From JASGMR01 sp963664675 (GTDB lineage Bacteria > Thermotogota > Thermotogae > Petrotogales > Kosmotogaceae), in contig CAXXLB010000009.1 in NCBI GenBank assembly GCA_963664675.2, positions 1,135,871-1,199,870 on the forward strand: DNA of 64,000 nt, read 5' to 3'. Position 1 is the stretch's first letter. Every line of letters starts with the position of its first letter. Both the position numbers and the translations under genes were made by a program. Shown here in pieces: positions 27,191-35,230 of the stretch. A model generated the notes under the pieces. The model made no database searches and was not told where the DNA came from. It saw only the letters and a program-made list of their open reading frames with translations.

Positions 27191-28054
27191 TTAAGCTGCC
27201 TCCTCTTTGGAAATTCTGGAAAGAAAAACTGAAGCTATAACAAAAATTACAACGAAAAGAATATTCGATAACGCAGCAGCCTTATTGCTCTCGAGAAATT
27301 TAAATCCCAGTTTATAAATATATGTGACAACGGTTTCGGTTGCATATCCGGGTCCACCACCCGTCATCGTGTATATGAGGGGAAAATAATTGATAGTCCA
27401 TATTATGGTCAGCATGAGGGTCGTCATTATAACCGGTTTAAGCTGAGGAATAGTCACATGCCAGAATCTCTTCCATGAACTCGCGCCATCGATTTCCGCC
27501 GCCTCATACAGTTGTTTTGGAATAGATTGCAGCCCCGCGAGAAAAAACATTCCGGTTAAACAGAAACCCTTCCAGACATTCGCTATTATTATTGAGATCA
27601 TTGCGAGATTTTCTGAAGCCAACCACGGTATATAATCATTTATTAAATGCATTTTCATCAATAAATCATTTATTACGCCGTACATATCGTTATACATCCA
27701 TTTCCACATAACACCGGCAACTATATCCAGAGTTGCCCAGGGTAAAATTAAAATAATGCTTCTATATATAACCTGACCTTTTTTTATTTGATTCAGCAAT
27801 ATTGCCGCAAGAAACCCAAGAAGTACCTGTCCAAGTACGCTTCCGAAAACCCAAAACCCGGTATTGACAAAAGCCTGACCGACTATTTCATCTTGAAAAC
27901 AATTTATATAATTATTAAAAGTGAAGGTACCTTCTTCGTTTACAAAACTCGTGATTACATTCGATACCAGAAGAATCACAATCATCAGTATGATCAGAAT
28001 AATATATGGAAGAATCATTTTGTAAGCTGTTTTTTCTTCTCTGGTTATTTTCAA
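27191..28054 (-). CDS. CUT1 sugar ABC transporter permease, MalF-like
   Basis: Membrane permease of about 287 aa with the EAA loop YEAAEIDGASSWKRFWHV and the MalF-type sequence IYTMTGGGPGYATE. Both possible starts are TTG (28060 or 28054); the second lies eight bases after AGGAG and is preferred. It is immediately followed by the MalG-like gene. Confidence 0.92.
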   Translation of the reverse strand: MKITREEKTAYKMILPYIILIILMIVILLVSNVITSFVNEEGTFTFNNYINCFQDEIVGQAFVNTGFWVFGSVLGQVLLGFLAAILLNQIKKGQVIYRSIILILPWATLDIVAGVMWKWMYNDMYGVINDLLMKMHLINDYIPWLASENLAMISIIIANVWKGFCLTGMFFLAGLQSIPKQLYEAAEIDGASSWKRFWHVTIPQLKPVIMTTLMLTIIWTINYFPLIYTMTGGGPGYATETVVTYIYKLGFKFLESNKAAALSNILFVVIFVIASVFLSRISKEEAA

Positions 28055-28076
28055 GTTCAAAACTCCTTTTTAATAT

Positions 28077-28105
28077 AAAGGACAGGCCACATAAACCTGT
28101 CCTTT
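28077..28105 (-). terminator. Intercistronic stem-loop, binding protein / permease
   Basis: AAAGGACAGG (28077-28086) pairs perfectly with CCTGTCCTTT (28096-28105) around a nine-base loop, between the binding-protein stop and the permease start. It is terminator-like and should reduce permease expression relative to the binding protein. Confidence 0.65.
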
Positions 28106-28126
28106 TTATCTTACCAAAATTTTATC

Positions 28127-29362
28127 TTATTTTCCTAAGATTTCCCTCACATTTGTATCAGCGACGACTATAGCTTCTTCAGGAGTCATTTTATTCATGA
28201 GTACATTCTGTACCATCATCTGAATTTCTTCCGAAACCTGTGGATATACAGGAATTGGAGGTCTGCATACTGCAAATGGGAATGCATCGAAAATTACCTG
28301 CCATTTTTCATCGTCAAAAGTCGGAGCATCCGCACAAACATCCATTCTTACAGGCATAGGACTGCCATTTGCTTCTATCCATGTCATCCATGTATCATAA
28401 CTCGTCAAATATTCGGCCAATCCCCATGCTTCCTCAGGATTTTCGCTGGACTTCGGAATAACGAGGGCCCAACCACCCAGTACGCTTGCAGGAACCGCAC
28501 CATATGGATGCAATGCTACCGAATAATTACCTTTAATTGCAGGATTTGCCTGCTCAATAAGTGCAAAGGACCATGGACCACCAACGGCCATAGCAACTCT
28601 GCCCTGGGCCATCATATTTCTGTAATCATCTTCCCCGTAACTCAGTGCATTAGGTGAAACTTCCCATTTCTTTGCCAGATCAGTGTAGAATTTCAACGCC
28701 CTTAAACCTTCCGGAGTGTTGAATGCGGGTTCTGAATAATCCTCAGTTAACAGTTCGCCTCCCGCAGCATACAGGAACATCATATAACCGAGTGTTGTAA
28801 CTTCCGATTTCGTTCCGCTCACACCATATCCATATGTTCTTTTGCTTGAATCTGTTATTTTATCGGCTACATAACAAAATTCTTCCCATGTTGCCGGTGG
28901 GTTATCAAATCCTGCATCTTTCAGCATAGTCTTATTATATAGTAACAATCTGCAATCGGTATACCAAGGCAAACCGTATAAGCTACCTTCGTAGTCTACA
29001 GTGGGCCACAAGTTGGGCCAGATTTGATCCGTGCCGTCCCAATTTTCTATTTGGGAATCCAGATTTACCAACCAGTCTTTAGCAGCAAAAGTCGGAACCC
29101 AACCGCCTAAATCAGCGAAAGCCAGATCGGGGCCGTAACCAGATTCCAAAGCAGCGAGAAGTTTGTCATAATATACATCGAAACCAAATAACTGAACTTC
29201 AACTTCGTTTCCGGATTCCTTTTCATATTTCGAAATGATGTCATCCCACGTTTGATCCAATTCTGCTACCTGACCACCTATCCAAATTTTTAATGTTTTA
29301 GCCATCGTTAGTGAACTGACCAGAACACATAAAATTAATACAACCAGTAAAGCTTTTCTCAC
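28127..29362 (-). CDS. CUT1 extracellular substrate-binding protein
   Basis: Secreted sugar-binding protein of 411 aa: signal peptide MRKALLVVLILCVLVSSL, then the family-1 pattern ENYEKESGNEVEVQLFG-like start (seen as YEKESGNEVEVQLFG), DLAFADLGGWVP and late GRVAMAVGGPWSF. The start is GTG after AGGGAGG. It is the first gene of the eight-gene ketose operon and has a good promoter upstream. The ligand is unknown; context suggests a hexose, polyol or oligosaccharide feeding the bisphosphate aldolase. Confidence 0.93.
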   Translation of the reverse strand: MRKALLVVLILCVLVSSLTMAKTLKIWIGGQVAELDQTWDDIISKYEKESGNEVEVQLFGFDVYYDKLLAALESGYGPDLAFADLGGWVPTFAAKDWLVNLDSQIENWDGTDQIWPNLWPTVDYEGSLYGLPWYTDCRLLLYNKTMLKDAGFDNPPATWEEFCYVADKITDSSKRTYGYGVSGTKSEVTTLGYMMFLYAAGGELLTEDYSEPAFNTPEGLRALKFYTDLAKKWEVSPNALSYGEDDYRNMMAQGRVAMAVGGPWSFALIEQANPAIKGNYSVALHPYGAVPASVLGGWALVIPKSSENPEEAWGLAEYLTSYDTWMTWIEANGSPMPVRMDVCADAPTFDDEKWQVIFDAFPFAVCRPPIPVYPQVSEEIQMMVQNVLMNKMTPEEAIVVADTNVREILGK

Positions 29363-29396
29363 CCTAATACCTCCCTATTTTTGTTTCATATGTAAC

Positions 29397-29445
29397 TTAC
29401 AAATGTAACTAAATTTATTAAAGCATAAATTTTTAACTAAATCAA
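29397..29445 (-). promoter_or_regulatory. Promoter and putative SorC operator of the ketose operon
   Basis: On the minus strand TTGATT (29440-29445), a 17-base spacer and TTTAAT (29417-29422) form a promoter. Just downstream lie the inverted arms TTACA/TGTAA (29397-29408), and ATGTAACT is repeated directly at about 29388 and 29403. This is a plausible site for the SorC regulator encoded in the operon. Confidence 0.55.
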
Positions 29446-29516
29446 TATTGATTATTTCGGATTAAAACCATTCACATTTAATTTAAAGCTATCAGAACCT
29501 GTTAAAACAAATATTC

Positions 29517-29645
29517 TCAATTTGCAAAAAATAAAAAAAAGGATGGTTCACAATGACCATCCGAATATGTGTAAGGAGTAATTCTTTCTTGTTCGGCAAT
29601 CTCTTGGGGGATGTATGAAAAAACATTTTGCGAATTTTCATCCAT
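29517..29645 (-). other. Short minus-strand unit: hairpin with T-run, possible sRNA or 42-aa ORF
   Basis: GGATGGT (29541-29547) pairs with ACCATCC (29556-29562), and on the minus strand the stem is followed by eight T residues, a good intrinsic terminator. No known minus-strand gene lies between it and the plus-strand regulator at 29784. A 42-codon frame starting with ATG at 29645 (AAGG upstream) runs through the hairpin to 29517, so a non-coding transcript is at least as likely as a peptide. Confidence 0.35.
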
Positions 29646-29709
29646 ATTGTTTGCCTTAACAACATAATTATATACATAAATCAAAAATGTTTGTTTTATA
29701 AACGTAAGG

Positions 29710-29722
29710 AATGTATTACATT
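29710..29722 (+). promoter_or_regulatory. Palindrome before the CI/LexA-like gene
   Basis: AATGTATTACATT is a perfect inverted repeat around a central T, 62 bases before the regulator's GTG. A -10-like TATAAT stands at 29759-29764. It is a candidate autoregulatory operator for the helix-turn-helix protein. Confidence 0.45.
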
Positions 29723-29783
29723 TATGATAACTACCGTTTTAAATACAAACATTATTTGTTATAATAAGTGCGAGGTGATTACT

Positions 29784-30398
29784 GTGGGGTTCGGAAAAAA
29801 CTTGAAAAGAATAAGAAAGATGAAAAATTATACACAGCAGAAACTTTCAGAGAAACTGAATATTCCAAGGACAACTATAACCATGTGGGAAACCGAAAGG
29901 CATGAACCGGGCAATACAGATATAATAATCGAATTGTCCAGAATACTCAATTGTACTCCCAATGATTTACTCGGGTACAACATAGTCAATTTTGAAAATT
30001 CGCAAAAAATAGAATCACAGAACTTAATTCCCGTGTTGGGAAGAGTTGCAGCAGGTTCAGGGGTCATTTGCGAAGAAGATATAATCGATTATATAAAACT
30101 TCCGCATTTTATAAAAGTAGACTTCTGTCTGCAAATAGCTGGAAACTCGATGGAACCAACCCTGAACAACGGGGATATAATAGGTATCAAAACACAAGCA
30201 TTCGCTCCAAACAACACCATCTCAATCGTTAGAATCAGAGAAAATGAGGGAGTGGTGAAGAGATTCAGTAAGACTACTAACGGAATCATTCTGACTTCAG
30301 ACAATCCGGGATACTCACCAATAATAATCAGCCCGTCGGAATGGGAAAATGAGTGTGGAATAGTCGGTATAGTTGTTGGAAGATGGCAAAAGATATAA
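29784..30398 (+). CDS. CI/LexA-like repressor (XRE helix-turn-helix plus S24 peptidase)
   Basis: Regulator of 204 aa. The N-terminal XRE domain (RKMKNYTQQKLSEKLNIPRT; residues about 5-65) is joined to an S24 self-cleavage domain with a possible Ala-Gly cleavage site in GRVAAGSGV, catalytic Ser in GNSMEPTLNNGD and Lys in GVVKRFS. The GTG at 29784 has AGGTGA five bases upstream; the longer open frame starts in non-coding sequence. Such proteins control prophages or stress genes after DNA damage. No phage genes are near, so it is a solitary regulator, and autoregulation through the palindrome upstream is likely. Confidence 0.9.
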   Translation: MGFGKNLKRIRKMKNYTQQKLSEKLNIPRTTITMWETERHEPGNTDIIIELSRILNCTPNDLLGYNIVNFENSQKIESQNLIPVLGRVAAGSGVICEEDIIDYIKLPHFIKVDFCLQIAGNSMEPTLNNGDIIGIKTQAFAPNNTISIVRIRENEGVVKRFSKTTNGIILTSDNPGYSPIIISPSEWENECGIVGIVVGRWQKI

Positions 30399-30429
30399 AA
30401 ATCTTTTTACATTTAATAAAAGGTTTTTT
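30399..30429 (+). terminator. Probable terminator of the CI/LexA-like gene
   Basis: AATCTTTT (30400-30407) can pair with AAAAGGTT (30418-30425, one G-U pair) and is followed by a T-run to 30429, directly after the stop codon. Confidence 0.45.
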
Positions 30430-30546
30430 CAGTAACACCGGTGGATTTTCAAATATATTTCAAAACAAAATTTTTCGGATTCCCCATTCGCATACGATAT
30501 AATATTTCTCCGTCACGAAAAATACAAATATACTTTTATTAGCATT

Positions 30547-31326
30547 TTAAAGGCATTTTGAAAGAATTTCCTCAATATTTTCATATACTTTATAAGGACG
30601 ATTTTCAGGCACCATATCTATGGATGTTTCACCCGAAAGAACTAAAATACTGTCAACTCCGGAATTCAATCCACATTTTATATCCGTATAGATTCTGTCC
30701 CCCATAATTACAGCTTTTTCCCTGGGAATATCATATTTTCTGAGCAGCATTTCCACTATATATGGATTCGGCTTTCCGACGATATAATCGGGTTTTCTTC
30801 CTGTTGAAGTTTCAAATAAAGCTAAAAAACTTCCGATATCCGGGATGAATCCATTTTCAGTTGGACAATTAATATCCGGATGCGATGCAACAAAGGGAAG
30901 ATTTTTTCTCAGAAAATAAGAAAATTTCTGAATTTTTTCATAATCTATCGTCTTATCGTAGGTCAAAATGAGTATTTCGGGATTTTTATCATCGATAATC
31001 AAATTTTTTTCAAGGAACAATTTTTTTACGCTCCCGGTAGCGAGCAAAAAAATTCTTCTTTCTTTAAATTTTTCTTTTATAAATTCCGCTGTAGCTTCAC
31101 CCGAAGTGTACACATCGAACAGTTCCGACGAAACTCCCAAATTACTGAGTTTTTTTATATATTCATCGGGAGTTCTGGAAGAATTATTCGTTAAAAATAC
31201 CAGTTTTTTCCCCTGGGCTTTCAACTCTTCAGCAAATTTCAGACTTCCTTTCAAAAGTTTATTTCCAAGATAGAATGTGCCATCCATATCCAAAATAAAT
31301 AAATCTTTATCCTTCAGCGAATCCAT
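30547..31326 (-). CDS. HAD-IIA (NagD-like) sugar phosphatase
   Basis: Cytoplasmic phosphatase of 259 aa. Catalytic motifs are ILDMDGTFYLGN (DxDGT), FLTNNSSRTP, VGKPNPYIVEML and IMGDRIYTDIKCG, the full HAD-IIA set. ATG 31326 follows AAGGGGGA; the longer frame would add 24 poorly conserved residues. The family acts on nucleotide monophosphates, p-nitrophenyl phosphate or sugar phosphates. It stands alone, convergent with the regulator on its left and divergent from the sugar importer on its right. Confidence 0.92.
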   Translation of the reverse strand: MDSLKDKDLFILDMDGTFYLGNKLLKGSLKFAEELKAQGKKLVFLTNNSSRTPDEYIKKLSNLGVSSELFDVYTSGEATAEFIKEKFKERRIFLLATGSVKKLFLEKNLIIDDKNPEILILTYDKTIDYEKIQKFSYFLRKNLPFVASHPDINCPTENGFIPDIGSFLALFETSTGRKPDYIVGKPNPYIVEMLLRKYDIPREKAVIMGDRIYTDIKCGLNSGVDSILVLSGETSIDMVPENRPYKVYENIEEILSKCL

Positions 31327-31499
31327 CTGATAAGAATCCCCCTTTTTTCGAAATTTTAAAAAACAAACAAATGATTTTATCAAAAAAATTTTTCCCATCC
31401 ATTAAAATTCCATTTTATTTTCACTTTATAAAACAATTATTAAATTTATTATTTAAATATTACTTATAATATATACTTTTTAAATATATAAAATATACG

Positions 31500-31600
31500 T
31501 TGACTTAATCAAAAATCAGATATATAATAAAATCAATAGCAGAGAATAAAGAGAAAGCTAAACGAGTATTGTTGTGCTTTCTCTTTTCATATTTTTAAAG
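31500..31600 (+). promoter_or_regulatory. Promoter plus stem-loop leader, copy 1
   Basis: TTGACT (31500-31505), a 17-base spacer and TATAAT (31523-31528) form a near-consensus promoter. In the leader, AAAGAGAAAGC (31548-31558) pairs perfectly with GCTTTCTCTTT (31576-31586) around a 17-base loop ending in GTTGT, and T-rich sequence follows before the ribosome site. Nearly the same sequence recurs at 35120-35220 in front of the next importer operon. It may be an attenuator or a protein- or ligand-binding leader. Confidence 0.75.
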
Positions 31601-31613
31601 GGGGTTAGTGAGT

Positions 31614-32906
31614 ATGAAAAAGGGTAACTTGATGTTTGTTTTGCTATTGGTTTTTGTTCTTACAACTGGGGTTTTTGCTGAATCTGTGGAACTGAGTTTT
31701 TATTATCCGGTAGGGGTATCTGGCCCACTGGCCAGAGTAATTGATCAAATGACAGCCGAATTCACTGAATTACATCCTGACATTAAAATTCAACCTGTTT
31801 ATTGTGGAAATTATAACGACACCATGCAAAAGGTTCAAACCGCTGTAATGAGCCAGGATCCACCTGATATAGCTGTTGTAGAAGTTTCGGAATTGTATTC
31901 ATTATTGGCAATGGATGCGCTTCTTCCTTTGGATGATTATATCAACAGCGAAAGCGAAGATTTTATTAATCAATATTGGGATGCATTTTTTGGTAATGCA
32001 GTTGCAAACAATCAAATCTGGGGATTTCCATTTCAAAGAAGTACTCCTGTTTTCTACTGGAATAAAGAACTCTTCCAAAAGCATGCCGATGAATTATACG
32101 CAGTTGGTTTAAGCCCGGAAAGAGCTCCAAAAACCTGGGATGAAGTGGTTCAATATGCCGATATATTAACAGAAAAAAATGGTAATGATACAGAGGTATA
32201 CGGTTTAATATTACCTGGTGGCTGGAATGATTGGATTTTTGAAGCATTTGTCAGACAAAATGAAAGTTTTCTTATAGACCAGGAAAACTCTATAGCAAAT
32301 TTCGATTCTCAAGAAGCATTACAGGCACTATTGCTGTGGTACAAATTAACTAACGAAATGCAAGTCAGCCCTCCTTTGAGACCATGGAATATGACAATAA
32401 CAGACTTTGTAGCCGGAGACGCTGCCATGATGTATTATTCCACAGGAGGTATGCCCACTGTAAGAAAAACTGCTAACTTTGATTTTGAAGTTGCCTTTTT
32501 ACCAATGCACTACACATACGGTACACCCGTAGGTGGCGGAGATTTCCATATTTTTAAGGGAATTTCGAAAGAAAAACAGGACGCTGCATGGGAATTTATA
32601 AAATTTATGACAAATCCAAAAAATTCTGCAAAGTGGTCTATGGAATCAGGATATGTTTGTGTAAATAAAGAAGGATACAATTTACCTGAAATGCAGGAAT
32701 TCATGGATGATTTTCCACAAATGTGGACCGCGGCAAATCAATTACAATATTCTTACCCGAAAATGATGGCTGTTAATTATCAGCAAATCAGAAAAATCAT
32801 GACAACCAATTTAGATGACGTAATGTTAGGGAACAAATCTCCTGAAAAAGCTCTCAAAACAATGCAAAAGGAAATTCAAAAAATTCTTGATATGTACAAC
32901 AGATAA
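31614..32906 (+). CDS. CUT1 extracellular substrate-binding protein
   Basis: Secreted sugar-binding protein of 430 aa. The signal peptide MKKGNLMFVLLLVFVLTTG ends near VFAES. The mature chain has the UgpB-like start ELHPDIKIQPVYCGNY followed by QTAVMSQDPPDIAVVE. ATG 31614 lies nine bases after GGGGG; a GTG six bases earlier is possible. Codon use is more A/T-ending than in the neighbouring importer at 35231. It opens a three-gene operon without ATPase or enzymes, so the substrate is open; UgpB-like proteins bind glycerol-phosphate esters or oligosaccharides. Confidence 0.92.
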   Translation: MKKGNLMFVLLLVFVLTTGVFAESVELSFYYPVGVSGPLARVIDQMTAEFTELHPDIKIQPVYCGNYNDTMQKVQTAVMSQDPPDIAVVEVSELYSLLAMDALLPLDDYINSESEDFINQYWDAFFGNAVANNQIWGFPFQRSTPVFYWNKELFQKHADELYAVGLSPERAPKTWDEVVQYADILTEKNGNDTEVYGLILPGGWNDWIFEAFVRQNESFLIDQENSIANFDSQEALQALLLWYKLTNEMQVSPPLRPWNMTITDFVAGDAAMMYYSTGGMPTVRKTANFDFEVAFLPMHYTYGTPVGGGDFHIFKGISKEKQDAAWEFIKFMTNPKNSAKWSMESGYVCVNKEGYNLPEMQEFMDDFPQMWTAANQLQYSYPKMMAVNYQQIRKIMTTNLDDVMLGNKSPEKALKTMQKEIQKILDMYNR

Positions 32907-32913
32907 TTTTATT

Positions 32914-32939
32914 AAAGGGCAAAGTAAATTTTGCCCTTT
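32914..32939 (+). terminator. Intercistronic stem-loop, binding protein / permease
   Basis: AAAGGGCAAA (32914-32923) pairs with TTTGCCCTTT (32930-32939) and T residues follow, directly behind the binding-protein stop and 24 bases before the permease start. It is probably a partial terminator. Confidence 0.7.
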
Positions 32940-32962
32940 TTTATTTTTTGGGGGGGTAAAAA

Positions 32963-33853
32963 GTGAAGACAAAAGGGAGATTACATACTGGTTATAAACC
33001 ATACATTTTTTTGTTACCGTCACTGGTATTTTTAGCAATATTTACTTATTATCCAATTTATTATTCCGTAAGATACAGTTTTACAAGCTTTAATTTATTC
33101 TCTCCAAAACCTGTTTTCAATGGTTTTGAAAATTATATCTCTTTATTCAATAACGAAGTTTTTTGGGAAGTGGTCATAAATAATATTATTTACGCTGTTT
33201 TTACGATATTTCCTACAATGATACTTGCTCTATTATTGGCCATATTAGTTAATGAAACCAAGAAATTTAAATCTATTATCGAACTCGGGTTGTTTTATCC
33301 CATGTTAATTCCTATGGCCGCTGCTGCAATGATATGGGTTTTTATGTTAGATCCAGGAATTGGTGTTATAAATAAATTTCTTGGTTTGATTGGACTACCG
33401 GAACCTGGCTGGTTGGGTGATGATAAAGCTGCTATTTGGGCACTGATAATAATGGCAATCTGGAAAAATGTGGGTTATTTCATGTTGATATACCTCGCAG
33501 GGCTTCAAAATATCCCAAACCATCTTTATGAGGCTGCGGAAATAGAAGGCGCAGGTTGGTGGAGAAAACATTTCACTATCACGTTCCCATTAGTTAGTCC
33601 CTCGACTATTTTCGTCTTTATAGTTTCTATAATACAATCCTTCAAAGTCTTTACTCAAATTCATTTAATGACTAAAGGCGGCCCGGGATACAGTACAACT
33701 GTTCTCGTTTATTATATTTACGAAAATGCTTTTAATTATTGGGATATTGGAACCGCTGCTGCGCTGACAACCATTTTAATAATTTCATTATTATTCCTGG
33801 TAATTATGGTTTTCGGAGTTTTTGGCAAAAGAGTCCACTATTCTTTATCTTAA
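32963..33853 (+). CDS. CUT1 sugar ABC transporter permease, MalF/UgpA-like
   Basis: Membrane permease of 296 aa with six membrane segments, the EAA loop YEAAEIEGAGWWRKHFTI and the sequence IHLMTKGGPGYSTTVLVYYI typical of UgpA/MalF proteins. The start is GTG behind a run of seven G residues. It follows the binding-protein gene and is followed 18 bases later by its partner permease. Confidence 0.93.
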   Translation: MKTKGRLHTGYKPYIFLLPSLVFLAIFTYYPIYYSVRYSFTSFNLFSPKPVFNGFENYISLFNNEVFWEVVINNIIYAVFTIFPTMILALLLAILVNETKKFKSIIELGLFYPMLIPMAAAAMIWVFMLDPGIGVINKFLGLIGLPEPGWLGDDKAAIWALIIMAIWKNVGYFMLIYLAGLQNIPNHLYEAAEIEGAGWWRKHFTITFPLVSPSTIFVFIVSIIQSFKVFTQIHLMTKGGPGYSTTVLVYYIYENAFNYWDIGTAAALTTILIISLLFLVIMVFGVFGKRVHYSLS

Positions 33854-33871
33854 GGGGAAAGGAGGCATAAT

Positions 33872-34696
33872 ATGGAAAAAAAATCAGTTAAATTCTTCAG
33901 AAGATTCACTTTGATAGTTTTCTTAGTACTAACTTTAATACCTCTTTATCTTGTTTTAGTAATTGCTTTTAAAAGTAATAAAGAAATCTTTTCCGGAAAT
34001 TATTTACTCCCTTCTCTCACACCAAATTTTTCAAATATGAAGATCGTTTTCGAATCGGCACCTTTCTTCGTTTATTTGAAAAATACTGCGATTGTCGTGT
34101 TCGGAATTCTCTTTTTACAGTTGATAATGATTATTCCGGCAGCATATGCATTCGCGCGAATGACCTTTAAAGGCTCCACAATATTATTTTTCCTTTTTAT
34201 TATTCAGATAATGCTTCCTTTAGAAGCTTTGATAGTTCCCAATTATCAGATTATTAATTCAATGCATCTAAAGGATACTCTAATTTCAATGATGCTTCCT
34301 TTTGTCGGATCCGGTTATGGAACATTTTTGTTGCGACAATCTTTTAAACAGGTTCCCAAAGAACTGGAAGATGCTGCTATCATTGATGGATGTGGGCATT
34401 TTAAGTTTTTATGGTACGTATTAATTCCATTAGCCCGTCCCACGATAATGACATTTTCTTTAATAAGCATTGCAACACACTGGAATGATTATTTATGGCC
34501 TTTGATAATCACTGACAGTCAATCAGTCAGAACATTGACAATTGGCCTTGGGATGTTTGTGCAACAAGAATCGGGAGCTGACTGGGGAGTATTGATGTCT
34601 GCTACTCTTTTTATTTGTCTTCCAATAATTCTATTATTCTTGATTCTGCAAAAGAAGTTCCTGGAAAATTTCTTAACCTCAGGATTAAAGGGATAA
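33872..34696 (+). CDS. CUT1 sugar ABC transporter permease, MalG/UgpE-like
   Basis: Membrane permease of 274 aa with the EAA loop LEDAAIIDGCGHFKFLWYV and the C-terminal QKKFLENFLTSGLKG. AAAGGAGG precedes the ATG. Last gene of the operon; a terminator follows. Confidence 0.93.
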   Translation: MEKKSVKFFRRFTLIVFLVLTLIPLYLVLVIAFKSNKEIFSGNYLLPSLTPNFSNMKIVFESAPFFVYLKNTAIVVFGILFLQLIMIIPAAYAFARMTFKGSTILFFLFIIQIMLPLEALIVPNYQIINSMHLKDTLISMMLPFVGSGYGTFLLRQSFKQVPKELEDAAIIDGCGHFKFLWYVLIPLARPTIMTFSLISIATHWNDYLWPLIITDSQSVRTLTIGLGMFVQQESGADWGVLMSATLFICLPIILLFLILQKKFLENFLTSGLKG

Positions 34697-34751
34697 ATTT
34701 ATTCTGATTTGTATATAAAAAACGATAAAACAGATAACTTTTAACTTTGAG

Positions 34752-34780
34752 TGGCTTGATTTATTTCAAGCCATATTTTT
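34752..34780 (+). terminator. Terminator after the third CUT1 operon
   Basis: TGGCTTGA (34752-34759) and TCAAGCCA (34766-34773) form an eight-base stem with a TTTATT loop, followed by ATTTTT. It lies 55 bases after the permease stop. Confidence 0.75.
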
Positions 34781-35119
34781 ATCATTATGCGAGTAACAAT
34801 CCGTGCTGTGAAAAATACATAAAACCTCATCTATGCAATTATGGTAATAAAACAATATATTTTCATTCAAATACCTCATCATCTTCCAAATGTAAACTTT
34901 CCTGTAAATATTACAGGTAACATTCATTATTTTTTTGAAATACTTTTTATTTATTTTTTTGAAAATATTTAATAATTTATTCAAAAATTCTTTCAAAATT
35001 AATGAAAAGAAAGATTTTATAAAGCAAAAAAAATATTTGTTAAAATTTTGTTTTTATAGATTAATTATTAGATATATTATTTTAAATGTTATTCATAATG
35101 TCCGTTCTTTAAATTTATA
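34781..35119. other. AT-rich spacer between two importer operons
   Basis: No gene is supported. The part from about 35060 resembles the sequence before copy 1 of the leader (TATTATTTTAAAT followed by ATAAT-rich text), so the duplication behind the shared leader probably extends upstream of the -35 box. Confidence 0.45.
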
Positions 35120-35220
35120 TTGACTTAATCAAAAATCAGATATATAATGAAATTAATAGCAGAGAATAAAGAGAAAGCTACAGGGGTGTTGTTGTGCTTT
35201 CTCTTTATATATTTTAAAGG
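35120..35220 (+). promoter_or_regulatory. Promoter plus stem-loop leader, copy 2
   Basis: TTGACT (35120-35125), 17 bases, TATAAT (35143-35148), then AAAGAGAAAGC (35168-35178) pairing with GCTTTCTCTTT (35196-35206). Compared with copy 1, differences in about 105 bases are about six substitutions plus a small indel, four of the substitutions in the loop; promoter boxes and both stem arms are identical. AAAGGGGG before the start codon is also kept. Confidence 0.75.
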
Positions 35221-35230
35221 GGGTTAACAA

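Noticed and set aside
29784..30398. Prophage immunity region
   Set aside because: Only the repressor-like gene is present; no integrase, Cro, structural or lysis genes occur nearby.
34766..34996. 76-aa minus-strand frame in the spacer
   Set aside because: Low-complexity Lys/Asn/Ile sequence from AT-rich DNA that overlaps a terminator.
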